Shown here: positions 14,760 to 21,846 of the stretch, in pieces
Layout: every line of letters begins with the position of its first letter
How positions within the stretch are numbered: position 1 is the stretch's first letter
Source of the DNA: a virus
Length of the DNA stretch: 39,536 nt
Direction: 5' to 3' (one strand)
IMG/VR virus record: IMGVR_UViG_3300046167_000979
Coordinates: 1 to 39,536 of that record
The notes under the pieces: generated by a model
What the model was told of the DNA's origin: nothing
Databases searched by the model: none
Seen by the model: only the letters and a program-made list of their open reading frames with translations
Position numbers and translations under genes: made by a program

Positions 14760-14987
14760 ATGAGCGCAGCGAATAAAGTTGATACATCCGATTGGTTATG
14801 CCCGATATGTGGCGAACCCGTCAAAAATGTCCACAATGGCGGAGAAGGCGTAACCATGTGGATTGAGCGATTTAACTCTAAGGGTGAAAGATGTGGTATT
14901 CGGCCTCCCACCGTTGGACATGACCAAATCCACATACAATGCATGAAGGGTGCACCCAAGAATGCCCACTTCCCATTTTTTCTCTAA
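14760..14987 (+). CDS. Small putative zinc-binding protein
   Basis: The start has one of the best ribosome-binding sites in the window (AGAGGAG, nine bases before ATG), which argues that the 75-residue product is real. It has a CPICGEPV knuckle at residues 14-21 (a rubredoxin-like half-site), further Cys at RCG and IQCM, and several His (NVHNGG, GHDQIHI). This suggests a single metal site of the zinc-ribbon or HNH-associated type. Function unknown. It follows the hairpin-rich region, which could be its 5' leader. Confidence 0.6.
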   Translation: MSAANKVDTSDWLCPICGEPVKNVHNGGEGVTMWIERFNSKGERCGIRPPTVGHDQIHIQCMKGAPKNAHFPFFL

Positions 14988-15021
14988 GCAGAAGGTATGG
15001 TAACAGCACCAATTAACCAAC

Positions 15022-15044
15022 GTCACTAGATGACCTTTAGTGAC
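15022..15044. repeat. 7-bp hairpin in the 14988-15072 gap
   Basis: GTCACTA (15022-15028) and TAGTGAC (15038-15044) form a perfect stem with a nine-base loop. No T-run follows, so it is not a terminator; it may continue the structured or operator region to the left. Confidence 0.6.
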
Positions 15045-15072
15045 AATAGTACACACAAAATGATTAACAAAA

Positions 15073-15204
15073 ATGAAATGCGAATGTGGAGGTAAGTTAA
15101 TTTTTGAGCATCAAAACGATGGGCAGTTTATGGGAGGCTATGTTTACTCCTACAAATGCGACAAGTGCCAGATGCTACATTTTTTTCAAACTAAACCAAA
15201 ATGA
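15073..15204 (+). CDS. 43-aa zinc-ribbon protein
   Basis: A short frame, ATG at 15073 and TGA at 15202-15204, encodes a complete four-cysteine ribbon: MKCECGGKL at the start and YKCDKCQML near residue 28. The knuckles C3-x-C5 and C29-x-x-C32 are spaced as in small zinc ribbons of phages. Length and motif are too regular for chance. The leader is A-rich. It overlaps an upstream extension of the next frame that I reject. Probably nucleic-acid or protein binding; no specific role. Confidence 0.7.
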   Translation: MKCECGGKLIFEHQNDGQFMGGYVYSYKCDKCQMLHFFQTKPK

Positions 15205-15274
15205 CCTAAATTTGGGACAAAACTACAGCCGAAATCAACCGAGAGTTAATCTCAGCGGCAACAATCTAAACACT

Positions 15275-15463
15275 ATGCAGCAATACAAGATACGAACAAC
15301 TCATGATGATATGCCAGAGGGCTATGAGGGCGTTTGGTACAAATGGGCTCATAATGAATCAGATGCCATTAATTTACTACTCAAGAAGAAGAGGGCAAAA
15401 GATGGGACTTGCGTTTTCAGGAGGGGGAGTATTGGTAAGATAATATCAGTAACTGAACTATGA
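15275..15463 (+). CDS. Unknown 62-aa protein
   Basis: An open frame extends back to 15104, but that portion overlaps the zinc-ribbon gene and has unlikely composition. The start at ATG 15275 gives MQQYKIRTTHDDMPEGYEG, a sensible N-terminus. The product has a YKWAHNESDAINLLLKKK helix and a basic second half (RAKDGTCVFRRGSIGK), with the look of a small DNA- or RNA-binding fold. Its stop overlaps the endonuclease VII start as ATGA. Confidence 0.68.
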   Translation: MQQYKIRTTHDDMPEGYEGVWYKWAHNESDAINLLLKKKRAKDGTCVFRRGSIGKIISVTEL

Positions 15464-15906
15464 AATACTTACCACAAAGCAAGATAAAGGAATACAGGGA
15501 GGCTAACAAACCAACTTGCTGCCCAATACTTTCCATTAAGACTGATGATTGGGTTGTTGACCACGATCACCAGACTGGGATGGTTCGGGGCGTTATTTCG
15601 CGCCAAGCCAATAGCCTACTTGGTAAGGTTGAAAATTTTTATTTAGGGATGTGTAAAGGTGATAAAGAATTTTTACCCGTAACACTGGAAGCAATGTCAG
15701 CTTACTTAGAGCGGAGAGAAACCGAAATACTTCACCACGTAGGGCTTAAGCAATTAGTGAGAAAGTTTAAAAATAGCTTGACAAGTGCCGAACAAGTAAA
15801 GAGTTTAGTGGACATGGGTGCGGATCAGGAAGAACTTGATTCGTGTTCAAACCAGAAACAAAGAGCGGAGTTATTCCGCAAATTAACCAAAGCAAAATAT
15901 GAGTAA
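15460..15906 (+). CDS. Recombination endonuclease VII-like protein
   Basis: The 148-residue protein carries the endonuclease VII/HNH core: Cys20-Cys21, then WVVDHDHQTGMVRGVISRQANSLLG (about 31-55), with the DHDH motif at 34-37 supplying metal ligands. The family resolves branched DNA before packaging. In T4 the motif lies between zinc-binding CxxC pairs. Here the first pair is reduced to CC and the second, usually C-x-x-C after RG, appears replaced (VISRQAN). So it is a degenerate zinc site but an intact nuclease motif. Coupled by ATGA to the gene before and overlapping the ERF gene by eight bases. Confidence 0.82.
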   Translation: MKYLPQSKIKEYREANKPTCCPILSIKTDDWVVDHDHQTGMVRGVISRQANSLLGKVENFYLGMCKGDKEFLPVTLEAMSAYLERRETEILHHVGLKQLVRKFKNSLTSAEQVKSLVDMGADQEELDSCSNQKQRAELFRKLTKAKYE

Positions 15907-16351
15907 CAAAAATATACGTCAAAAACTGGGAGGTATTCAAGCCTCTCTAAAAGCACCCAAAGGACAAGTCAACAAGTTCGGTGGGTATAACTACCGTTCT
16001 TGTGAGGACATCCTTACTGCGGTGAAACCAATCCTCAATGAGTGGGGTTGTACCTTAGTCATTCAAGATGATGTCGTTGAGGTTAGCGGGCGTGTTTACG
16101 TGCGAGCCACTGCAACCCTAGCTGACAATGACAGCGAACTCATGATCTCAACCACCGCCTTTGCTCGCGAAGCTGAAAACAAGAAAGGAATGGATGACGC
16201 CCAGATTACTGGATCCGCTTCCTCCTACGCTCGCAAGTACGCGCTGAATGGACTCTTTGCTATTGACGACACCAAAGATCCAGATGCAACTAACACTCAC
16301 GGCAAAGATCAAGCCACACCCAAGAAGGTTTCCGCACCACAATCATTTTAA
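15899..16351 (+). CDS. ERF-family single-strand annealing protein
   Basis: The 150 residues match the ERF superfamily core: KLGGIQASLKAPKGQVNKFGGYNYRSCEDILTAVKPIL (roughly 8-45), WGCTLVIQDDVVEV, a VRATATLAD strand, and GMDDAQITGSASSYARKYALNGLFAIDDTKDPDA. The last string (near 100-130) is the diagnostic ERF signature. Members bind single-stranded DNA as rings and anneal complementary strands. With the RecB-like exonuclease and the SSB-like gene next door, it completes a phage recombination set. The C-terminal tail after residue 130 is short and disordered. It overlaps the endonuclease VII stop. Confidence 0.9.
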   Translation: MSNKNIRQKLGGIQASLKAPKGQVNKFGGYNYRSCEDILTAVKPILNEWGCTLVIQDDVVEVSGRVYVRATATLADNDSELMISTTAFAREAENKKGMDDAQITGSASSYARKYALNGLFAIDDTKDPDATNTHGKDQATPKKVSAPQSF

Positions 16352-16367
16352 CCCATAATACAATAAT

Positions 16368-16637
16368 ATGAGCAACCAATACATCAACTCAGGCGGTCTA
16401 TTCATCAATGATCGCAAGGAAAAAGAAAACCACCCCGATTACAACGGTAAGGTGACAGTGGACAAAGCTGGACTTTACTACCTGAAGGGTTGGAAGCGCA
16501 CCACCAAGAATGGACAGCCTATGCTGAGCTTAGCACTGGAGTACGCTCCAGATGACAAGCAACCAAGCATTGAGGGTCAGCCATCCGCGCAGCCAAAAGC
16601 TCCTACGGATCCAGTAAACATTGAAGTTCCGTTTTAA
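16368..16637 (+). CDS. SSB-like small protein with an acidic VPF tail
   Basis: The 89-residue protein opens with a strand-rich segment (GGLFINDRKEKENHPDYNGKV, then LYYLKGWKRTTKNGQPMLSLALE) typical of small OB-fold/DUF736-like phage proteins. It continues with a Pro/Gln linker and ends VNIEVPF. A disordered linker ending in acidic-hydrophobic-Pro-Phe is the hallmark of bacterial SSB tails (DIPF). I therefore infer a single-stranded-DNA-binding protein, supported by its position between the ERF annealing protein and the helicase. It is shorter than classical SSB (about 150-180 residues). The stop overlaps the next start (TAATG). Confidence 0.6.
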   Translation: MSNQYINSGGLFINDRKEKENHPDYNGKVTVDKAGLYYLKGWKRTTKNGQPMLSLALEYAPDDKQPSIEGQPSAQPKAPTDPVNIEVPF

Positions 16638-16972
16638 TGGATTTGAAGCCGCACGATAAGCTTTGGTGGGAAGAGTTCAGGAGGGATGAGATTGAGAAAA
16701 TCTTGTTACTTACTGCAAACAAGAACGCTGACTACACTGGAGGTAGTTCTTGCAATAACCCATTTGAAAACTTTGACGGCAGCCAAGAATTCGGGGTACC
16801 CCCCATTGTTGGGGTTTGCCTACGAATGCAGGACAAGTTTCAAAGAGCCAAGGCATTCTGCTCTGACGGCAACCTAAAGGTAGATACGAATGGCGATCAG
16901 GTTAAGGACATCTTCCGAGACTTGATTGGTTATTCTCTTATCGTCCTTGGTATGCTGGAAAGGGACGCTTAA
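16637..16972 (+). CDS. MazG/DUF1599-like nucleotide-metabolism protein
   Basis: The 111-residue helical protein resembles the DUF1599 (nucleotide modification associated) branch of the all-alpha NTP pyrophosphatase superfamily. Landmarks are LLLTANKNADYTGGSS, then NPFENF, VCLRMQDKFQRAKAF, and VKDIFRDLIGYSLIVLGML, the D-x-x-G-Y-S/A helix at the end. Such proteins cluster with nucleotide-modification or dNTP-pool genes in phages. Coupled to the SSB-like gene by TAATG and followed at once by a terminator. A GGGTACCC copy encodes GVP at 16794-16801. Confidence 0.75.
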   Translation: MDLKPHDKLWWEEFRRDEIEKILLLTANKNADYTGGSSCNNPFENFDGSQEFGVPPIVGVCLRMQDKFQRAKAFCSDGNLKVDTNGDQVKDIFRDLIGYSLIVLGMLERDA

Positions 16973-16977
16973 ACAAC

Positions 16978-17009
16978 AGCCCCCCTTGAGGAAATTGAGG
17001 GGGGCTTTT
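16978..17009 (+). terminator. Rho-independent terminator inside the replication operon
   Basis: Stem AGCCCCCC (16978-16985) / GGGGGGCT (16999-17006), loop of 13 bases, then TTTTAT. It separates the recombination genes from the 56-aa gene and dnaB, so dnaB needs read-through or its own promoter. Confidence 0.88.
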
Positions 17010-17020
17010 ATAAAAAATAT

Positions 17021-17191
17021 ATGGAATCACTTAAAGAGTTGACTGATATTGCTGAAACTATTTTGTTTCAGACCAAGGACGCCAAGGGTAAGAAGGAAAT
17101 GAACGTGTACCTTAACTCACTTGGGCAAATTATTAAACAGATAAAAAAGGAGATCAATGATACAAACGGAAGAAATAAGGGTACCCCATAA
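17021..17191 (+). CDS. Small 56-aa helical protein overlapping dnaB
   Basis: A short frame starting 15 bases after the terminator stem. It encodes a charged helical peptide (MESLKELTDIAETILFQTKD, KGKKEMNVYLNSLGQIIKQ, then IKKEIND). The last 35 bases overlap the helicase start in another frame, where a GGGTACCC copy lies. Composition resembles a real helical protein and the gap would otherwise be empty. Possible helicase loader or partner by position only. Confidence 0.55.
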   Translation: MESLKELTDIAETILFQTKDAKGKKEMNVYLNSLGQIIKQIKKEINDTNGRNKGTP

Positions 17192-18488
17192 TGAGGAAGC
17201 CGAGCAAAAAATTGTAGCTACTTGCATTAACGCTGGGGACTCAAGCTATTATGACCAAATAAGCGGATTAGTTTCCGTTGATGACTTTTACACCCTTCGG
17301 GGTAGGCTATTATTTAGCTCAATAAAGCATCTTTGCGATACGAATAAGCCCATAACAGAAGTGTCAGTTATGGAGCACCTGAAGTCAATCAGAGGTATGG
17401 ATGAGGTTGGCGGTATGGCTGGGCTACTTTCAGTCATGGATAGTACCACAACTGAGCTTGATCTGAATTATTGTGCAAGGACAGTGGCGGAGAAGTCAAA
17501 GCTCCGCAACTTAATAAGGTCTTGTAAGAAGGCTCAGGAGAAGGCTGAATCAGAAACATCAACGGCTGATGATATATGCTTGGAGCTTGAGTCAGAGTTA
17601 GACGACGATAGAGTTGACTCAGAAGGTCTTACCCTATCTTCAGCTACTGATAGCATAGCCGAGGAGCTTGATGCCTTGGCGGACGGAACCTACGTAGCTG
17701 ATGTGATAACTACCAACATTGGTAGGCTGGATGGGATGCTAGGCAGTGGCGGTATAGCCGCTGGGGAAGTGCTAACATTAGCAGCCCCTACTTCTTGCGG
17801 TAAATCCGCCCTAGCCCTCAACATAGCACTAAATGCAGCCAAAAGGCAAAATAAGGGGGTAGGTATATTTTCTCTTGAAATGCCTAAAAAGCAGATAACA
17901 AAGAGACTACTCCAAACCCTATCAGGGATTAACTTCAAGACGATTGATAATACTGATGATGGGCGAGCTAGGGCTGATAAATTTAAAGCGCATAGCGAGG
18001 AGCTTAGCAAGATGAGTATCTTTACTTCGCATTCGGTGAAGAGTGCTGATGACTTAGCTTCGCAGGCTAGGAATATGGTTAAGAAGATGGGGGTAAAGCT
18101 ACTCGTCATTGACTATTTACAGCTAATACCATTTGAGGCAAAGAGAATGAGCAAGGCTGAGGGTATTGCAAATATATCGCACAAGATTAAGCAAATAGCC
18201 CTTGATCTTGACGTAGCTATAATTCTACTAGCTCAGGTGAATAGAGAGGGTGCTAAGAGAGAGGGAGGTCTTAGCCTATATGACCTTAAGGACAGCGGGG
18301 ATATTGAGAATGATGCTGATATTGTATTACTCATGTACCCTACTCAGGGTGATCCCGAACTATCAAAGAAGGTTGACTCCATGGGAGCGTACACTGAGCT
18401 ATTTTACAAGATAGCAAAGAACCGCGAGGGTGAGCGCGATATAGGTTGCTTCTTTAAGCACTACCACTGCGTAGGTAGGTTCATGTAG
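17157..18488 (+). CDS. dnaB: DnaB-family replicative helicase
   Basis: The 443-residue protein has the classic two-part layout. The N-terminal helical domain begins IRVPHNEEAEQ, matching the VPPxNxEAEQ entry of DnaB. A linker near residue 150-180 precedes the RecA-like motor. Walker A is APTSCGKSA (about 209-217), Walker B LLVIDYLQLI (about 314-323), then AQVNREGAKREGG and the D-SGDIENDADIVLLMYP motif, and the KIAKNREGERD arginine-finger region near the end. It unwinds the fork 5' to 3'. No separate primase, loader or polymerase is visible, so host enzymes probably load on it. Last gene of the rightward block; a terminator follows 130 bases later. Confidence 0.95.
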   Translation: MIQTEEIRVPHNEEAEQKIVATCINAGDSSYYDQISGLVSVDDFYTLRGRLLFSSIKHLCDTNKPITEVSVMEHLKSIRGMDEVGGMAGLLSVMDSTTTELDLNYCARTVAEKSKLRNLIRSCKKAQEKAESETSTADDICLELESELDDDRVDSEGLTLSSATDSIAEELDALADGTYVADVITTNIGRLDGMLGSGGIAAGEVLTLAAPTSCGKSALALNIALNAAKRQNKGVGIFSLEMPKKQITKRLLQTLSGINFKTIDNTDDGRARADKFKAHSEELSKMSIFTSHSVKSADDLASQARNMVKKMGVKLLVIDYLQLIPFEAKRMSKAEGIANISHKIKQIALDLDVAIILLAQVNREGAKREGGLSLYDLKDSGDIENDADIVLLMYPTQGDPELSKKVDSMGAYTELFYKIAKNREGERDIGCFFKHYHCVGRFM

Positions 18489-18645
18489 CCCAAAAAATGG
18501 GGTACCCATATTGACATTCAGTGTAAGATAACTATGAATATATAAAAATAAGGTAAGCTGATCAGGTAACTGCCAGCAGAGAGTTTTCTTTCTTTCTCTC
18601 CGTTTAATCCCTTATTTCCCTATCCCCTCACGGGGGTAGGGTTTT
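18489..18645 (+). ncRNA. Candidate ~100-nt transcript between dnaB and the late genes
   Basis: After the dnaB stop come a GGGTACCC palindrome (18500-18507), TTGACA (18511-18516), a 16-base spacer and TATGAA (18533-18538), then about 80 bases including a GAGAG/CTCTC hairpin (18579-18600), ending in a strong terminator. A promoter and terminator 80 bases apart with no open frame suggest a small RNA. Equally it may just be the operon end. Confidence 0.3.
18511..18538 (+). promoter_or_regulatory. Candidate promoter for the 18489-18645 transcript
   Basis: Consensus TTGACA, 16-base spacer, TATGAA (four of six to TATAAT), with a GGGTACCC site directly upstream at 18500-18507. Confidence 0.4.
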
Positions 18646-18647
18646 TT
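18618..18647 (+). terminator. Rho-independent terminator at the convergent end of early and late blocks
   Basis: Stem CCCTATCCCC (18618-18627) / GGGGGTAGGG (18632-18641), ten pairs with one T-G, loop TCAC, followed by six T. The T-run overlaps the stop codon of the convergent 1063-aa gene. The other strand lacks a T-tail, so it serves rightward transcripts only. Confidence 0.93.
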
Positions 18648-21600
18648 ATTGCACTGGCATCTGGGGCTGTTGTTGCTGATCTGGTTGTTGGATTAACTCC
18701 CTTTGATCCCTAATGCTTTCCCGAAGCTCAGTTAAGTTAGCCGTAAGAAACGCATTAAACTCAGGTGACTCTTCAGCTTCACTGTTAGTTAGTGCTAGGC
18801 CCTTCGCTGAAAGCAGGGTTCCACGAAGCAGTGCCGTCTGAAGCTTATCGTAGCTTTCGGCCGATACAATATGTTTAATTGGGATAGGTGAGTTGACCTG
18901 AGCACTCATAATGATTGATGCGAGCCTATCCGTCACTGGGGCGGTAACATTACCTATCCATCCCCTAGCACCGCTTGCACCAACATTTACGCTCGCCCTA
19001 GCTCCCTTCTTGGCTGTTTCCTCAGCCATGGGACGAGATATATTTAGTAAGACGTTATTGGTCTTTACCAATCGGTCGTAACCCTCTCTACCAATTATGC
19101 TTGTGATTAGCTGAATGTTTGACTCAAGCTGCTTAGCCATCTCAGACGGATCCCATAGTATATTTTTTGCGGGGCTTGCGGCTGACGTGCCACCCTGAAC
19201 GCCCTTTGAGTTGGACATGCGAACCAAGTCATAAAAAAGTGCACCTTGTAAATCATCAAGCATTGATGGATTTGACTGCCTTAGTAATGATACAAATTTA
19301 TCCTGCTCGGCTGGAGTTGATGCTTTCAAGCCACTTAAGAATGTTTTCATTTGAACTCTATTTTTCGGTAATGGCAACTTACCTTCATTTGCCATCTTCA
19401 CCATAGCCATGGATTGCTCTTTTAGCTTTCTATTAATTAGAATCTCCTCTCTCGCTATTCTTGCGGCTGATTTATTAGCTTCCCTTGTGGATGCATTCAT
19501 CAACTTTTCAAAGGTTCTAGCTGATATATCTGCAACTAAGTCATCCTTCTCCCCAATTAATTGTTGTAAATCCCTGAACACTTCAACTTTAGCGTTCCAT
19601 CCAGCCTCTCCAGTTTTTCTTTGGCCTGCCTTTTGACCTTCTGGCCACAAGGCTCTAATTACATCAAAGTCAGCTTCTGACATATTTGTAACCTTGCTTG
19701 GATTTATTGGTCTTCCAGCTACCAGACCTTTTTTTTGCAACCAATAGTTCCTGAGTATATTTCTTACATCATCACCAGCTTTTGAAAGCGATAAAAACTC
19801 TTCTAAGGTTCCACTATTTTTCAAGATGTTATCCAGAACAACATCTGATTCTAAGTCAAAATTAGGTAAAGGGGCAGCAGCACCAGATGATCGTGCTGCC
19901 ATTACGTCAGCGTAACCCTGCCCAGTCTTAGCTGAAAATAATTTTTCAACATCAAAATACGGTAGGTAGTCATCACGAAAAAATTGATTTGCGTGTTCGT
20001 ACTGAGCCACACCTTGAGGGTTTGCTGATGGGTTTTGTAGCATTTTATCCCTAAGTACTACCAAATCATCCGTAAGTTGACGGTATTGGTTAGCGTCAAA
20101 TCCAACAACAAATTGACCTCTTTTAGATCTTTCCTGAAGCTTTTGTATAATTTCAGTCAAGGATCTAAAATCTAGTTGACCGCCAGCCTCAGCAAGCTCA
20201 TCAAGACGCTTAATCGCAGTGTCTGCTGTATTTCTTGCATTGGCATTAATAATTGCAACCGCTTCGTCATTTATGTCGGTTATTAAATCCTTACTTGATC
20301 TCCCAAGAACTCTATTAAAGTCATCAAGAGGAATGCTTAAATCCCTTAGTAATTCATAAGCCTCTTCAAAATTTCTACTTTTAACTATACTTATATCAAC
20401 AAATTCACTTGCTAGTTTCTGCTGCGCGACAGAGCCCCCTACGCTTGGAGAAACATTAACACTTGGAAGCACATCATCTTGATACCTTGCAATCTGGGCA
20501 TTAAAAGCGTCAATTGCTTCTTTCCTAGCTTTTTTTAAAGCATTTCTTTCAGAGGCACTTTTTGCAGCTGCTCTTTGCTCTGCGAGTTCATCCAACCTAG
20601 CAAGAAGTTTATTTCTACTATCTTGTAGGCTTGAATTAATATGTTCCATTCCTTCGCGAAGCCCTCTCTCTGCGGCTTCTTGAGTACTCCCAGAAGGATT
20701 AAATGCTTGTTGAAAATTTTCACCAGCTGATGATCGGTATGCGTTGTTAGCTCTAGCTACGGCCCCGTTCGGGAATTTAAGCTCAATTTCTTTTGCCCGA
20801 TTTGCTATATCTAATCCTTGATTTAGCCAAGGGGCGCGAGGCATAGTTGATGAGTTATCTGCAATTTTTACAAAATCCCTCATTGATTGAGCAAATAAAT
20901 CAGTACCTTCTCTGCCCATAAAACCCCACATAAACATTCTAGGTACCCCCATCATAGCATAGTCAGTTACTGCCATAAGAGCACCTTGTTTTAATCGCCT
21001 ACTTGCTATTTCTGGCAAATCAGCTTCTCCAAGGATATTTTTTTGAACAAGGTAATCTTGAGCAGCTCCAACAACACCATAAGTGGCACCGCCCGCTGCG
21101 GCAGACGCGGCAGGGCTACCCACCAAACCAACTGTACCAGCTACAACTGATGCTGCTGTTGGAATTGTTTCTCCAGCAAGATCCTGAATAAAATCAGCCA
21201 TTTCAATCATGTTATTACCTTCTGGGAATTTCCATGCTGAATTTGCATCCTCTCTAAACAGAATTAAATCCTTACCATCTGATCTAAAGTGTTTAACATT
21301 TTCATCGCCAAACTTTTTACTCAGAAATCCCATTTGCTCAGGAACTGTTTGAAGAAAGGAATAAACAGCCCTGTCAGAAATTCCAGCTCTAACACCAAGG
21401 GCAAGTGTTCCAGTATCCATATATGGATTTGCGACAGCGGCTCTAGCCCAACTCGGCAAAGGTTTCGTTTTGGGAATATCCGTTGATAAACCATTATTAA
21501 GGTCAATTTTATCTTCAGGGACACGAAGTATCTTTGTTAGTTTATCTTTATAAAACTGATCGTACCACTCCTTTTTTGATAAACTGGTTGCTGGAACCTT

Positions 21601-21837
21601 TTCGTATTCCTCAGCAACAAATCCAGATTGACCATAGGGACTAACTGTTGGCTTCTTTGCAAGAACTCTTTTCGTTGGGTAAGGAGCTCCTGCTGAAAGT
21701 TCAGTTAAGGATTTAGCTTCTAACTCATCAAGAAAAAGATTTATTCTTTCTTCCGTTATTGGACTACCATCAGTTGAAGTCATAGTAAACTTCAACCCCC
21801 AATCTGTTTCTACCTTGGCACTTAAATTTTGACTCAT
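18646..21837 (-). CDS. Large virion/ejection protein (1063 aa)
   Basis: Last gene of the leftward virion operon. No signal peptide or enzyme motif. Around residues 225-290 is an Ala/Gly/Val-rich, membrane-active-looking stretch (TIPTAASVVAGTVGLVG, then SPAASAAAGGATYGVVG), followed by charged helices and coiled coil from about 370 to 850. The C-terminus is Gln-rich (QQPDQQQQPQ). Size, position after the tail genes and mixed hydrophobic-plus-coiled-coil layout match internal core or ejection proteins of podoviruses, which exit the particle and form a channel through the host envelope. Family membership not recognised at sequence level. Its stop overlaps the terminator of the convergent early operon. 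Confidence 0.7.
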   Translation of the reverse strand: MSQNLSAKVETDWGLKFTMTSTDGSPITEERINLFLDELEAKSLTELSAGAPYPTKRVLAKKPTVSPYGQSGFVAEEYEKVPATSLSKKEWYDQFYKDKLTKILRVPEDKIDLNNGLSTDIPKTKPLPSWARAAVANPYMDTGTLALGVRAGISDRAVYSFLQTVPEQMGFLSKKFGDENVKHFRSDGKDLILFREDANSAWKFPEGNNMIEMADFIQDLAGETIPTAASVVAGTVGLVGSPAASAAAGGATYGVVGAAQDYLVQKNILGEADLPEIASRRLKQGALMAVTDYAMMGVPRMFMWGFMGREGTDLFAQSMRDFVKIADNSSTMPRAPWLNQGLDIANRAKEIELKFPNGAVARANNAYRSSAGENFQQAFNPSGSTQEAAERGLREGMEHINSSLQDSRNKLLARLDELAEQRAAAKSASERNALKKARKEAIDAFNAQIARYQDDVLPSVNVSPSVGGSVAQQKLASEFVDISIVKSRNFEEAYELLRDLSIPLDDFNRVLGRSSKDLITDINDEAVAIINANARNTADTAIKRLDELAEAGGQLDFRSLTEIIQKLQERSKRGQFVVGFDANQYRQLTDDLVVLRDKMLQNPSANPQGVAQYEHANQFFRDDYLPYFDVEKLFSAKTGQGYADVMAARSSGAAAPLPNFDLESDVVLDNILKNSGTLEEFLSLSKAGDDVRNILRNYWLQKKGLVAGRPINPSKVTNMSEADFDVIRALWPEGQKAGQRKTGEAGWNAKVEVFRDLQQLIGEKDDLVADISARTFEKLMNASTREANKSAARIAREEILINRKLKEQSMAMVKMANEGKLPLPKNRVQMKTFLSGLKASTPAEQDKFVSLLRQSNPSMLDDLQGALFYDLVRMSNSKGVQGGTSAASPAKNILWDPSEMAKQLESNIQLITSIIGREGYDRLVKTNNVLLNISRPMAEETAKKGARASVNVGASGARGWIGNVTAPVTDRLASIIMSAQVNSPIPIKHIVSAESYDKLQTALLRGTLLSAKGLALTNSEAEESPEFNAFLTANLTELRESIRDQRELIQQPDQQQQPQMPVQ

Positions 21838-21846
21838 AAATTTATT

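Larger units (their letters stand above)
9297..18507. repeat. GGGTACCC palindrome family (8 copies)
   Basis: Exact 8-bp palindromes at 9297-9304, 11852-11859, 11928-11935, 13440-13447, 13878-13885, 16794-16801, 17179-17186 and 18500-18507. Six of them continue as extra C then AT on the right side. Additional shorter GGTACC copies lie at 9160, 11973 and 13468. Copies in genes are read in different frames (Gly-Thr and Val-Pro), so no shared peptide explains them. I found only one GGTACC (20942) in the late genes. Confidence 0.75.

Noticed and set aside
15104-15274. Long upstream extension of the 62-aa gene
   Set aside because: It overlaps the four-cysteine zinc-ribbon gene in another frame and has odd composition. 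ATG at 15275 is the better start.
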